Positions 1 to 8,832 of a stretch of DNA of 64,000 nucleotides are shown piece after piece. The notes beneath the pieces were generated by a model. That model worked only from the letters and a program-made list of their open reading frames with translations, was not told the DNA's origin and ran no database searches. This DNA comes from DATARR01 sp036376245 (GTDB lineage: Bacteria > Acidobacteriota > Thermoanaerobaculia > Multivoradales > UBA5704). The stretch covers positions 1-64,000 of the forward strand of contig DASVAS010000093.1 of NCBI GenBank assembly GCA_036376245.1, given 5' to 3'. Position numbers and translations under genes: made by a program. How positions within the stretch are numbered: position 1 is the stretch's first letter; each line of letters opens with the position of its first letter.

Positions 1-28
1 AGTCCCCTTCAGGGGGCTCTTTCGACTA

Positions 29-50
29 GCCCGGGCATTTATGCCCGGGC
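29..50 (-). terminator. GC-rich hairpin downstream of the moxR gene
   Basis: A perfect inverted repeat (GCCCGGGCAT, centre of two bases, ATGCCCGGGC) lies 15 bases past the stop of the minus-strand moxR gene. A second imperfect hairpin lies at 1-18. There is no T-run, so this may be a mRNA-stabilising or REP-like palindrome rather than an intrinsic terminator. Similar GC palindromes occur at 10655-10775 and 13214-13335. Confidence 0.5.
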
Positions 51-65
51 GGGGGCGCGGTAATG

Positions 66-971
66 TCACGACGATTCAGCCAGCATCGCATTCACCGGAG
101 CGCCCGCCATCTTCTCGATGTCGTCCTGATACTTGAGCAGAACCCCCAGAGTCGCGTTCACGGCGCCGGGATCCAGGGAAACCTGATCGAGCGCCAGGAG
201 AGCGCGCGCCCAGTCGATCGTTTCGGCCACGCCCGGCGGCTTGAACAGGTCGGCCGTGCGCAACCGCTGCACGAAGCCCACGATCTGCCCGGCGAGCGCT
301 TCGGCCAGCTCGGGCGCCCGCAGGCGCAGGATCTCGAGCTCGCGGGCCGCGTCCGGATAGCCGATCCAATGGTAGAAGCAGCGCCGCTTGAGCGCGTCGT
401 GGATCTCCCGCGTCCGGTTGGAGGTGAGCACCACGAGGGGCGGCGACGGCGCGCGCACGGTGCCCATCTCGGGGATCGTCACCTGAAAATCGCTCAGGAT
501 CTCCAGCAGGAACGCTTCGAACGGCTCGTCGGTGCGGTCGATCTCGTCGATCAGGAGCACCGGAGGGCCGGCGGGGTCCGGCTCCAGCGCCAGGAGGAGC
601 GGACGCTTGAGCAGGAAGCGCTCGTCGAAGATGTCGTGCGCCAGCTGCGCCTTGTCCGCCTGGCCGCCCAGCTCCGCCAGCCGGATCTCCAGCATCTGGC
701 GGGGATAGTTCCACTCGTAGAGGGCCGCCGCCGCGTCCAGCCCCTCGTAGCACTGGAGACGGATGAGGCGCCGGCCCAGCGTCTCGGCCAGGACCTTGGC
801 GATCTCGGTCTTCCCTACTCCCGCCTCGCCTTCGAGCAGGAGCGGGCGGCCCAGCTTGAGGGCCAGGAAGACCGCGGTGGCGAGGCTCGCGTCGGCGACG
901 TAGCGTCCCGACGCGAGCAGCCTCCGCGTCTCCTCGACACTTCCCGGCAAGTCCACCCGCGGCAGGTCCAA
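66..971 (-). CDS. MoxR-family AAA+ ATPase of a molybdenum hydroxylase operon
   Basis: 301-residue AAA+ ATPase of the MoxR/CoxD type. Walker A GEAGVGKT is at residues 48-55 and Walker B is seen as VLLIDEID; a sensor-1 asparagine follows in VVLTSNRT. In known CO dehydrogenase loci a MoxR ATPase (CoxD) helps mature the metal centre of the enzyme, and its position as last gene after the three enzyme subunits suggests the same role here. The chosen start is TTG at 971, one base after the stop of the FAD subunit gene; no Shine-Dalgarno is visible, so translational coupling is likely. A VWA partner (CoxE) often follows, but the window ends here. Confidence 0.85.
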   Translation of the reverse strand: MDLPRVDLPGSVEETRRLLASGRYVADASLATAVFLALKLGRPLLLEGEAGVGKTEIAKVLAETLGRRLIRLQCYEGLDAAAALYEWNYPRQMLEIRLAELGGQADKAQLAHDIFDERFLLKRPLLLALEPDPAGPPVLLIDEIDRTDEPFEAFLLEILSDFQVTIPEMGTVRAPSPPLVVLTSNRTREIHDALKRRCFYHWIGYPDAARELEILRLRAPELAEALAGQIVGFVQRLRTADLFKPPGVAETIDWARALLALDQVSLDPGAVNATLGVLLKYQDDIEKMAGAPVNAMLAESS

Positions 972-972
972 C

Positions 973-1764
973 TTACTGGCAGGCCTGGACGGCCCGCCGG
1001 GCCATCACCGTGACGAGGTGCGCCCGGTACTCCGCGCTCGCCTCGCCGTCCGACCGGAGATCCGCGGCCGCCACGGCCCCGGGAGTGATCGCATCGGGCG
1101 TGAAGCTCGCGGCAAGCGCCGACTCCCACGCGGGGACCCTGAACGCGTGGGACCCGGCCCCCGTGACCGCGACGCGCACGCCGCCCGCGGTCTTCGCCAC
1201 CATGACGCCCACCACCGCGTACTTCGAAGCCGGACTGGCGAACTTGGCGTAGGCCGAGCGCTCCGGCACCGGGAAGTGCACGGCGGTGACGATCTCGTCC
1301 TCCGCCAGGGCCGTCGAGAAGAGGCCCGTGAAGTAGTCGTCGGCCGCGATCTGGCGGCGATCGGTCTCGATGGTGGCTCCCAGGGCCAGTACGGCCGCGG
1401 GATAGTCGGCGGCCGGGTCGGCGTGGCCGAGCGAGCCGCCCAGGGTGCCGCGGTTGCGGACCTGCGTGTCGCCGATCCCGCCGGCCAGAGCGGCGAGGCC
1501 GGGGATGCGCTGCCGCACCACGGGCGAATTGGCCACCTCGTCGTGGGTCACCAGCGCGCCAATGACCAGAGGATCGCCGTCGCGGATCTCCTTGAGGCCG
1601 CCGATCCCGGCGAGCGAGATCAGGTCCTCCGGCTGCGCCAGATCGAGCTTCATCACGGGGATGAGGCTCTGGCCGCCCGCGAGGAGCTTGGCCGCCGGAT
1701 TGCCCTGGAGCAGGGACACCGCGTCGGCCACGGACTGGGGACGATGGAATTCGAAGCTCTTCAC
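973..1764 (-). CDS. Molybdenum hydroxylase FAD-binding (medium) subunit
   Basis: 263-residue FAD-binding subunit of the xanthine dehydrogenase / CO dehydrogenase family (CoxM-like). The first FAD pyrophosphate motif is read as LLAGGQSLIP near residues 27-36 and the second as TLGGSLGHADPAAD. It passes electrons from the 2Fe-2S subunit to FAD and on to an acceptor. The GTG start at 1764 overlaps the stop of the large-subunit gene (GTGA), which fixes the start well although the frame stays open further upstream. Length is normal for the family (about 260-300). Substrate cannot be told from this subunit. Confidence 0.9.
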   Translation of the reverse strand: MKSFEFHRPQSVADAVSLLQGNPAAKLLAGGQSLIPVMKLDLAQPEDLISLAGIGGLKEIRDGDPLVIGALVTHDEVANSPVVRQRIPGLAALAGGIGDTQVRNRGTLGGSLGHADPAADYPAAVLALGATIETDRRQIAADDYFTGLFSTALAEDEIVTAVHFPVPERSAYAKFASPASKYAVVGVMVAKTAGGVRVAVTGAGSHAFRVPAWESALAASFTPDAITPGAVAAADLRSDGEASAEYRAHLVTVMARRAVQACQ

Positions 1765-4118
1765 GCGACACCTCCCGCCGCCTGGATCGCCCGCCAGACC
1801 TTCTCCGGGGTCGCCGGCATCTCGATGTGCTTGACGCCGAGCGGCTCCAGGGCGTCGAGCACGGCGTTGATCACCGCGGGCGGTATGCCGATCGCGCCGA
1901 CCTCGCCCACGCCCTTGATGCCGACCGGGTTGTGCGTGCACGCGGTCACGTGGTTGCCCACCTTGAAATAAGGCAGGTCCGCCGCCCGCGGCATGGTGTA
2001 GCTCATGAACGATCCGGACAGGAGCTGCCCGTCGGCGTCGTAGACGCACTCTTCGAGCAGGGCCTGCCCGATCCCGTGCGCCAGACCGCCATGGGCCTGG
2101 CCGTCGACGATCATGGGATTGATGATCACCCCGACGTCGTCCGCGATGGCCACGTCCACCACCTCGACGACGCCCGTCTCCGGATCGACCTCGACCTCGA
2201 CGGTGTGGCAGCCGCCGGGGAAGGTGAAGTTCTTGGGATCGTAGAAAGCGGAATCCTCCAGACCCGGCTCCACCGTGTCGATGGGATAGTTGTGCGGCAC
2301 GTAGGCGGCGAACGCCACCTCGCCGAAGGCCTTCTCGCGATCGGTTCCCACGACGCGGTACTTGCCGTCCGAGAACTCGACGTCGGCCACGCTCGCCTCC
2401 AGCAGATGGGCGGCGATCTTCTTGCCCTTGTCCACGATCTTGTCGATCGCCTTGACGATGGCCGAGCCGCCGACCGCGGCGGAACGCGAGCCGTAGGTGC
2501 CCATGCCGAACGGAATGCGGTCCGTGTCGCCGTGGACGACCTCGATGTTTTCGACCGGAACGCCGAGCTTCTCGTGGACGAGCTGGGCGAACGTGGTCTC
2601 GTGCCCCTGCCCGTGGCTGTGGGTGCCCGTGAACACGCTCACGCTGCCCGTGGGATGGACCCGCACCGAGGCCGCTTCATACAGGCCGGCGCGAGCGCCC
2701 AGGGCGCCCACCAACGCGGACGGCGCGATGCCGCACGCCTCGATGTAGGTGGAGATCCCGAAGCCGCGCAGCTTGCCGCGCGCCTTCGACGCCTCCTTGC
2801 GTTGGGCGAGCCCGGGATAATCGATCGCTTGGAGCGCCATGTCGAGAGTCGCCGGATAATCGCCGATGTCGTACTCGAGGGCCACCGGGGTTTGATACGG
2901 GAACTGGTCCGGCTGGATCAGGTTCTTCCGCCGGATCTCCACCCGGTCGATCCCCAGCTCGCGCGCGGCCTTGTCCACCAGGCGTTCCAGCAGATACGTG
3001 GCCTCGGGCCGGCCGGCGCCGCGGACCGCGTCCACGGGTACCGTATTGGTGAAGATGGCCTTCACCTCGGCGTAGATGGCGGGGATCACGTACGGTCCGG
3101 AGAGCAGCGTGCCGTGGAGATAGGTCGGGATGGCCGTCGAGAACGTCGAGAGGTAGGCCCCCATGTTGGCCAGCGTGCGCACGCGCAGGCCGCGGAACCT
3201 GCCGTCGGCGTCCAGGGCCAGCTCGGCGTGGGTCACGTGGTCGCGGCCGTGGGCGTCCGAAAGGAAGGCCTCGCTGCGTGAGGAGGTCCACTTCACGGGA
3301 CGGCCGACGCGCTTCGACGCCCAGAGCACCAGCAGTTCCTCGGCGTAGTGGAAGATCTTCGATCCGAATCCGCCGCCCACGTCGGGGGCCACCACGCGCA
3401 GCTTGTGCTCCGGCACCTTGAGGGTGAAAGCGCCCAGGAGCAGCCGTGTCAGGTGCGGGTTCTGCGACGTGGTGTAGAGCGTGTACCGGTCCTCGACCGC
3501 GTCGTAGTGGCCGTTGGCGGCGCGCGGCTCGATGGCGTTGGGGACGACGCGGTTGTTGACCAGGTCGATCGCGATGACGTGAGCCGCTCCCGCGAACTCG
3601 CCCTCGGTAGCCGCCAGGTCCCCGATCTCCCAGTCGAAGCAGACGTTGCCGGGGGCCTCGTCCCACACCAGGGGCGCGCCCTCGGCCACGGCGGCGTTCA
3701 GGTGCGCGACCGCCGGCCGCGCGTCGTAATCGACCGCCACGAGCTGGGCCGCGTCCTTGGCCTGCGCCTTGGTCTCGGCGATTACCAGGGCGACGGGATC
3801 GCCGACGTGCCGCACCTTCCCCTGGGCCAGGGCCGGATGCGGCGGCTCGACCATCACCGAGCCGTCCTTGTTCTTGATCTGCCAGCCGCAGGGGATGCCG
3901 CCCAGCCCGTCGGCGGCCACGTCGTCGCCCGTCAGCACGGCGAGCACGCCCGGCGACGCGAGAGCCTGCGAGGCGTCGATCGACCGGATGGCCGCGTGGG
4001 CGTACGGAGAGCGGACGAACACGCCCCACGTCTGCTCCGGCAGCACGATGTCGTCGGTGTAGCGTCCCTTGCCGAGGAGGAACCGGCGGTCCTCCTTGCG
4101 GGTGACCGAGGCGCCCAT
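1761..4118 (-). CDS. Molybdopterin-binding large subunit, form II CoxL / xanthine dehydrogenase family
   Basis: 785-residue molybdenum hydroxylase large subunit. The active-site loop reads VRGAGRPEA, the form II type (family pattern AYRGAGR), not the AYRCSFR of true form I CO dehydrogenase; the catalytic glutamate lies in KGVGEVGAIG near the C-terminus. The N-terminal hammerhead domain starts with SVTRKEDRRFLLGKGRY. It should oxidise an aldehyde, purine or other heterocycle by hydroxylation; CO oxidation is less likely. The start at ATG 4118 lies 14 bases after the stop of the small subunit and gives the canonical N-terminus. The gene sits between the 2Fe-2S and FAD subunits in a coupled operon. 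Confidence 0.9.
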   Translation of the reverse strand: MGASVTRKEDRRFLLGKGRYTDDIVLPEQTWGVFVRSPYAHAAIRSIDASQALASPGVLAVLTGDDVAADGLGGIPCGWQIKNKDGSVMVEPPHPALAQGKVRHVGDPVALVIAETKAQAKDAAQLVAVDYDARPAVAHLNAAVAEGAPLVWDEAPGNVCFDWEIGDLAATEGEFAGAAHVIAIDLVNNRVVPNAIEPRAANGHYDAVEDRYTLYTTSQNPHLTRLLLGAFTLKVPEHKLRVVAPDVGGGFGSKIFHYAEELLVLWASKRVGRPVKWTSSRSEAFLSDAHGRDHVTHAELALDADGRFRGLRVRTLANMGAYLSTFSTAIPTYLHGTLLSGPYVIPAIYAEVKAIFTNTVPVDAVRGAGRPEATYLLERLVDKAARELGIDRVEIRRKNLIQPDQFPYQTPVALEYDIGDYPATLDMALQAIDYPGLAQRKEASKARGKLRGFGISTYIEACGIAPSALVGALGARAGLYEAASVRVHPTGSVSVFTGTHSHGQGHETTFAQLVHEKLGVPVENIEVVHGDTDRIPFGMGTYGSRSAAVGGSAIVKAIDKIVDKGKKIAAHLLEASVADVEFSDGKYRVVGTDREKAFGEVAFAAYVPHNYPIDTVEPGLEDSAFYDPKNFTFPGGCHTVEVEVDPETGVVEVVDVAIADDVGVIINPMIVDGQAHGGLAHGIGQALLEECVYDADGQLLSGSFMSYTMPRAADLPYFKVGNHVTACTHNPVGIKGVGEVGAIGIPPAVINAVLDALEPLGVKHIEMPATPEKVWRAIQAAGGVA

Positions 4119-4132
4119 ACCCTGCCCGCCGC

Positions 4133-4609
<477 letters not shown>

Positions 4610-4721
4610 AAACCTCCCTCTCCCGGAGAGCTTGTCCACCGCCGACAGATGTCTCGACGGTGCGATCTTAAGCCTCGGTCCCGGCGGGTGCAAGCCTCTG
4701 GCCGGAGCCGGCTCGGCACAT

Positions 4722-4730
4722 TGCTACAAT
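4722..4730 (+). promoter_or_regulatory. Extended -10 element of the effector-like gene (leaderless)
   Basis: TGCTACAAT ends six bases before ATG 4737. No -35 match is seen 17 bases upstream, but the TGn extension fits an extended -10 promoter. Spacing predicts transcription starting at or next to the ATG. The same nonamer lies upstream of rpsO. Confidence 0.6.
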
Positions 4731-4736
4731 GACCCA

Positions 4737-6041
4737 ATGACGCCCAAACCACCGGCCCCGAGCCGGAGCCCGGCTCCTCATGTGCAGCGAGCGATGGCGG
4801 CGGTTCAGGCGAAGGCCCGGACCGTCCCCGAGCCACGCGCCCAGGCGGCCCACGTCCAGGCGGCCCTCAACCAGGGCGCGGCGCAACTCCGTCCCCAGCC
4901 GGGGGCGCGGGCCGTGGGAGCCGGAACGCGAGAGCCCGCTTCTCATGTCCGGACCGCCCTGAACACCACATTGCAGGCGAAGCCGCAGGGCTCCAGCGTC
5001 CGGCCCCCGGCTCCTCATGTCCAGGCGGCCCTGGCGCGGACGACACCGGCCGTTCAGAGGGCGGCCCTCCAACCCGCTGCTCCTCGCCCGCTCCACCGCG
5101 CCTCTCTACCAGCCGTTCTCAGATCCGCCGCGCCGGTCCTCCAGGCATCTTCCCAAGACGAGGTGAAGAAGATCATGAAAGAGGTCCGTTCCGGCCTTTT
5201 GAAAGACGGGCCGGGAAACCTGAGCAGCAGCTCCAAGGAGGCCAGGAAACGATACGATCTAGCGGACGAATTGAATAAAGAGCTTTTACTGGGGAAAATA
5301 GGTGAGATTGTCAAGAAGGCGCGGTCTCGCATGTCGTTCAAGAACTTCTCCTCGGATCAAACAGTAATCCCTGATTGGGAACAATATCAAGAGAGATTTG
5401 CGACGATAGTAGGCTGGGATTTCCTCCTGAAGAAAACGGGCGGGGGGTCTTGTGATTATTGCGCGGCCGCGACGTTTTTCAAGCTGAGGGAAAAATTTCC
5501 GAAAGCAAAGATCGGGATAGTGAGTTATCTGCCCAAGTCGAACAATGATTACGAGATCAAGCCTCCCGAAGAGGGGAAGCATAAAACCATTTTTGTTAAG
5601 CCCGAAAAGGATATTCTTAATGCGGATTCTTGGTGGCCGGAGGCTAATGAAATCGAAATAATCACCACGGATTCCAGAGACAAATTTCCGAATTTTGAAC
5701 CATATTTCGGCTTTTTTGGTGAAAAGCTGCCATTCGAGCTCGAAGAATTCGAGAAAGAACTCCGTACCGAATTTGAAGAACGGTACAAAGACATCCTGAA
5801 AAAGAAGCGCAAAGAGACTTTATGGAATCATTACAGTAGTAAGAATTCCAAAATAAACACTCCTCTCCTTGCGCTCTTTTACAAAAAAAACAAAGAGTTG
5901 GGATTTATAGAACAGGCCGAGATCCCGGAAAAACTGTACAAGAATCTCTTTAAGAGTGATGACGATATACTCCTAGACTGGTTTACTGAGGTCAAAGGCG
6001 ACATCGGCGCGCTCTGGGAGATTAAGGAGATTAAAAACTAG
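4737..6041 (+). CDS. Effector/toxin-like protein: HVQ-repeat leader plus unknown cysteine-enzyme-like domain
   Basis: 434 residues, function unknown. Residues 1-138 are Pro/Ala/Gln-rich, apparently disordered, and hold four copies of a short motif of the form PAPHVQxAL (HVQ at 15, 39 and 94, HVR at 70) with VQ dipeptides between. Residues 140-434 form a charged alpha/beta domain with C239 and C242 (SCDYCAA), H282 (HKTIFV) and D297 (NADSWW); the order and spacing recall the Cys-His-Asp triad of transglutaminase/papain-like enzymes, an inference. Base composition falls sharply at about 5160, so the C-terminal module looks acquired. No signal peptide is seen. A disordered leader on a swapped toxic domain fits a polymorphic toxin or contractile-injection cargo; no immunity gene is evident next to it. 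Confidence 0.6.
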   Translation: MTPKPPAPSRSPAPHVQRAMAAVQAKARTVPEPRAQAAHVQAALNQGAAQLRPQPGARAVGAGTREPASHVRTALNTTLQAKPQGSSVRPPAPHVQAALARTTPAVQRAALQPAAPRPLHRASLPAVLRSAAPVLQASSQDEVKKIMKEVRSGLLKDGPGNLSSSSKEARKRYDLADELNKELLLGKIGEIVKKARSRMSFKNFSSDQTVIPDWEQYQERFATIVGWDFLLKKTGGGSCDYCAAATFFKLREKFPKAKIGIVSYLPKSNNDYEIKPPEEGKHKTIFVKPEKDILNADSWWPEANEIEIITTDSRDKFPNFEPYFGFFGEKLPFELEEFEKELRTEFEERYKDILKKKRKETLWNHYSSKNSKINTPLLALFYKKNKELGFIEQAEIPEKLYKNLFKSDDDILLDWFTEVKGDIGALWEIKEIKN

Positions 6042-6077
6042 GAAGGCGCTGGCCACGCCGCATCTTCTCCATGCGCC

Positions 6078-6102
6078 GGCGCGCCGAGAAGCTCGGCGCG
6101 CC
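6078..6102 (+). terminator. Strong hairpin after the effector-like gene
   Basis: Perfect 11-bp stem GGCGCGCCGAG with a three-base loop, starting 37 bases after the stop at 6041. No clear T-run follows, so termination is likely but not certain. Confidence 0.55.
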
Positions 6103-6224
6103 GCTGACCATCGACTCCTCTCCCCGGGGACCAGCGTGCTCCTGGAGCTCACGTTCCCCAGATGAGGCTTGACGCAGTCGAGGGGACTCTGCTCCGCCGA
6201 GGGCAGGACGATCGGCGGGCGCCA

Positions 6225-6233
6225 TGCTATCGT
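6225..6233 (+). promoter_or_regulatory. Extended -10 element upstream of the S33 peptidase gene
   Basis: TGCTATCGT lies 33 bases before ATG 6267 and leaves room for the AAGGAGG Shine-Dalgarno at 6255-6261. It matches the TGnTAnnnT pattern seen at other starts in this window; no convincing -35 is visible. Confidence 0.45.
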
Positions 6234-6266
6234 CCCCCTCGCCTTCCGGTCCCCAAGGAGGATTCC

Positions 6267-7304
6267 ATGACCGTCCACCGCCTCCACCCGACGCTCACCG
6301 CGGCGCTGCTGCTGTTCCTGCTGGCCGGCGGCGCCGCCTTCGCCCAGGCGCCCGCCCCGCCCGCCGAGGATGAGCCGTTCCCGGAGATCGAGCCCTTCGA
6401 CTCCGGCTATCTCAAGGTCAGCGATCTCCACGAGATCTATTACGAGCAATCGGGCAACCGCGAGGGTAAGGCGATCTTCTTCCTCCACGGCGGTCCAGGG
6501 GGCGGCACCTCGCCGGCCCAGCGCCGCTATTACGATCCGAAGAAATTCCGCATCGTGCTCCACGACCAGCGGGGCGCCGGCCGCAGCCGCCCGTTCGCCG
6601 AGATCCGCCAGAACACCACCTGGGACCTGGTGGAAGACATCGAGAAGCTCCGCCAGCATCTGAAGATCGACCGGATGATCCTCCTCGGCGGCTCCTGGGG
6701 CTCCACGCTGGCGCTCGCCTACGCCGAGAAGTATCCCGAGCGTGTCTCCGGGCTGATCCTGCGCGGCGTCTATCTGGGGACGCGGGCGGAGATGCAGCGC
6801 TTCTACGTGGACGGCGTGCGCGAGTACTTCCCCGAGGTCTCGGACCGTCTCTGGTCCCAGGTCCCCGAGATGTCCGGCAAGACGCCGCCCCAGCGCCTGA
6901 TGGAGCTGCTGAACAGTCCGGACGAGGCGACGCGCAAGAAGATCGCCAAGGCCTGGGCCGCCTACGAGACCAAGGTGGCCTTCCTGAAGATCTCGGACGA
7001 AGACGTTGAAAAGGATTTCGTGGACTGGGACCCGACCGCCTTCTCCCGCATTGAAAACCATTACATGGCCCAGGACTGCTTCCTGGAGGACAACCAACTC
7101 CTGCGCGACGCCGGCAAGCTCAAGGACATCCCCGCCATCCTGGTCAACGGCCGCTACGACGTGATCGCACCGCCGATCACCGCCTGGAAGCTGCACAAAG
7201 CGCTGCCGAAGTCAAAACTCTGGATCGTCGAAGGCGCCGGCCACGCCGGCAGCGAGCCGGGCATACAAGCCGCCCTGATCAGGGCCGTCCGGGAGCTCGA
7301 GTAG
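6267..7304 (+). CDS. Secreted proline iminopeptidase-like alpha/beta hydrolase (S33)
   Basis: 345 residues with an N-terminal signal peptide ending near AFAQA. The oxyanion motif HGGPGGG and the nucleophile elbow GGSWGS (Ser143) are those of prolyl aminopeptidases of family S33; a late GHAGSE supplies the histidine and the Asp lies in NGRYDVIAPP. It should remove N-terminal proline from peptides, in the periplasm or outside the cell. ATG 6267 has a good AAGGAGG site and starts exactly at the signal peptide. It is followed by a gene for a secreted Kazal protease inhibitor, which may be coincidental. Confidence 0.88.
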   Translation: MTVHRLHPTLTAALLLFLLAGGAAFAQAPAPPAEDEPFPEIEPFDSGYLKVSDLHEIYYEQSGNREGKAIFFLHGGPGGGTSPAQRRYYDPKKFRIVLHDQRGAGRSRPFAEIRQNTTWDLVEDIEKLRQHLKIDRMILLGGSWGSTLALAYAEKYPERVSGLILRGVYLGTRAEMQRFYVDGVREYFPEVSDRLWSQVPEMSGKTPPQRLMELLNSPDEATRKKIAKAWAAYETKVAFLKISDEDVEKDFVDWDPTAFSRIENHYMAQDCFLEDNQLLRDAGKLKDIPAILVNGRYDVIAPPITAWKLHKALPKSKLWIVEGAGHAGSEPGIQAALIRAVRELE

Positions 7305-7398
7305 CCAGGAGCTCCGCTTCTTCCAATTGGCATGGTCAGTGCAAACCTTCTTCACGGACTGCCGCCATGGGCGGCGGAGCTTGCGAAGGAGGTACATC

Positions 7399-7644
7399 AT
7401 GAAGAAAAACCGCTTGACTACCCTTACGTTGCTTCTCCTGGCCCTTGCCCTCGGAGCGCCAGGCCTCTCTACGTCGGCCCAGGCCCAGCGGCCAGGCTGC
7501 AGGATTCCGGAACCTCTGAAGCCCGACAGCTGCATCTGCACGCGTGAGTATGCTCCAGTGTGCGGATGCGACGGCGTGACCTACTCCAACGCCTGCGTCG
7601 CCCGGTGCGAGGTTCTCGCCTTCACTCCGGGCGAGTGCGCGTGA
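7399..7644 (+). CDS. Secreted Kazal-type serine protease inhibitor
   Basis: 81 residues: signal peptide of about 29 residues (hydrophobic core, cleavage near AQA), then one Kazal domain with the diagnostic APVCGCDGVTYSNAC segment and a terminal cysteine. Eight cysteines are present in the mature part, two more than the classical six, suggesting one extra disulfide. Such domains inhibit serine proteases by a substrate-like loop around the second conserved cysteine. The start ATG 7399 is preceded by AAGGAGGT. It lies downstream of the secreted S33 peptidase. Confidence 0.9.
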   Translation: MKKNRLTTLTLLLLALALGAPGLSTSAQAQRPGCRIPEPLKPDSCICTREYAPVCGCDGVTYSNACVARCEVLAFTPGECA

Positions 7645-7652
7645 GTTGAAGG

Positions 7653-8075
7653 TCAGGACGGACCGGCGCTGAAGGGATTCAGACAATCAACGCCGGTCCG
7701 CTCCACGTGCTTGACGTTTCGAGTGACCAGCGTCAGACCATGCACGCTCGCCGTGGCGGCGAGAAGACTGTCGAGGACCGGCAAGGGGTCCGGAACGTTG
7801 AACCGGCCCCATTGCTCGGCAATGCCCTCATCGATAGGAAGAATCCGGTCGGAGTGAGTCGTCACCAATTCGCCGAGCCACGTTTCCAGAACGTCAGCTG
7901 TCCGCTCATCCCGCCGCCGGATGTTTTCGATACCTTTACGGATCTCCCCCACCGTCAGGGCGCTCAGGTAGATCTCCGCGGATGAGACCTCCGCGAACCA
8001 CGCGGCCACACCCGGATCGCAGCGCCGGCCCTTGCGGAGCTCCGAAATCACGTTCGTATCGACCAGGTAGCTCAA
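7653..8075 (-). CDS. fitB: FitB/VapC-type PIN-domain ribonuclease toxin
   Basis: 140-residue PIN toxin. The acidic residues of the active site are seen in LVDTNVISEL (Asp), LTVGEIRKGIE (Glu) and VLDSLLAATA (Asp), with the C-terminal TLVTRNVKH signature of the FitB/VapC group. It should cleave RNA when freed from its antitoxin. Start is TTG at 8075, overlapping the antitoxin stop as TTGA, so toxin synthesis depends on translation of the antitoxin. The gene begins the toxin-antitoxin/defence stretch that runs to 13196. Confidence 0.9.
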   Translation of the reverse strand: MSYLVDTNVISELRKGRRCDPGVAAWFAEVSSAEIYLSALTVGEIRKGIENIRRRDERTADVLETWLGELVTTHSDRILPIDEGIAEQWGRFNVPDPLPVLDSLLAATASVHGLTLVTRNVKHVERTGVDCLNPFSAGPS

Positions 8076-8320
8076 AGCTCCACATCCCGGCCGAGGTCGG
8101 GGCTCCGCTCGAAGTCGGCATCCTCGCCGACCGGCGGTATCGCGAGGAGTAGGTCCTTGAGCGGCTTCTTGCCTTTGGCTGGGAGCAGCGCTTCCCGCAG
8201 GATCTCCCGATGCTCCGCCTCCGCCGACCGGCCATGACGCGCCGCCCGCAGCTTCAGCTCACGGACGACTTCCTCTTCCAGGTTCCGGACGATCAACTGA
8301 TTCTTGGGAAGCGGCCTCAT
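8072..8320 (-). CDS. fitA: FitA-like ribbon-helix-helix antitoxin
   Basis: 82 residues. The N-terminal half (LIVRNLEEEVVRELKLRAA) is the Arc/RHH DNA-binding fold of FitA antitoxins; the C-terminal half should wrap the PIN toxin. It is the first gene of the pair. ATG 8320 is preceded not by a Shine-Dalgarno but by a -10-like element whose spacing predicts a leaderless mRNA. An in-frame ATG at 8356 would add 12 residues and place the operator inside the coding region; I prefer 8320. Confidence 0.82.
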   Translation of the reverse strand: MRPLPKNQLIVRNLEEEVVRELKLRAARHGRSAEAEHREILREALLPAKGKKPLKDLLLAIPPVGEDADFERSPDLGRDVEL

Positions 8321-8336
8321 GCTATCAATGATAGCA
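8321..8336 (-). promoter_or_regulatory. fitAB promoter -10 inside a palindromic operator
   Basis: On the minus strand TGCTATCAT is followed by seven bases and then ATG 8320. The -10 lies inside a perfect palindrome, GCTATCA-A-TGATAGC at 8321-8335, a natural binding site for the RHH antitoxin. Binding would cover the -10 and start site, giving autorepression. Confidence 0.65.
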
Positions 8337-8368
8337 CGCCCCGGCGTCTCTTGCAACGTCTCGGCCGT

Positions 8369-8674
8369 CTACCCGGCGCTCTGGGAGTGGCTCGAAACGT
8401 ACTGTACGCTCTTTCCCGCCATGGCGAGGGTCACGTCGTTGTAGCCCAGACCCTGCAACTCGTTCCGCCATAGGATGGCGCCGGTCTGAGCGTCCAGGGC
8501 GTAGACGTGACCGAAGCTTCCCGCGAACACCTTCCCGTCGTGCTCCAGGATGCAGACGTCCTGACCGCTCTGCTCACTGAAAATGCTTCCTCCGAGGGTC
8601 GTCCGCCAGACCTCCTGACCGGTTTCGGGTGAGATCGCGATGAGGATTCCGTTACAGCCGGCGTAGAGATACAT
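8369..8674 (-). CDS. Short PQQ-like beta-propeller repeat protein
   Basis: 101 residues with two PQQ/BamB-type beta-propeller blades: YAGCNGILIAISPETGQEVW and then VYALDAQTGAILWRNEL. A full propeller needs six to eight blades, so this is either a fragment of a once longer gene or a small protein of unknown role. No signal peptide is present. ATG 8672-8674 has a GAAGGAG site nine bases upstream, so it may still be translated. It lies between fitAB and the HNH endonuclease gene without visible functional link. Confidence 0.6.
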   Translation of the reverse strand: MYLYAGCNGILIAISPETGQEVWRTTLGGSIFSEQSGQDVCILEHDGKVFAGSFGHVYALDAQTGAILWRNELQGLGYNDVTLAMAGKSVQYVSSHSQSAG

Positions 8675-8832
8675 TCAGGTTTTCTCCTTCTGAAAATCTG
8701 GCTTGTGGTTTCGTATCCGGGAGAGATTTCCATGAAAGAAAATTTACGGAGTCTCAACACGTCAAAGCCCAAGCATTGATGGTTGGATCTCAGGCACGTA
8801 CAGTAGACGCCGTTTGAGAAAGAACGGATCGT

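Noticed and set aside
1761..4118. Naming the operon as aerobic CO dehydrogenase
   Set aside because: The active-site loop is of form II, so CO oxidation is not supported by sequence.
8731..8778. 15-codon frame with GGAGAG upstream between the propeller fragment and the HNH gene
   Set aside because: Too short and without any supporting feature.
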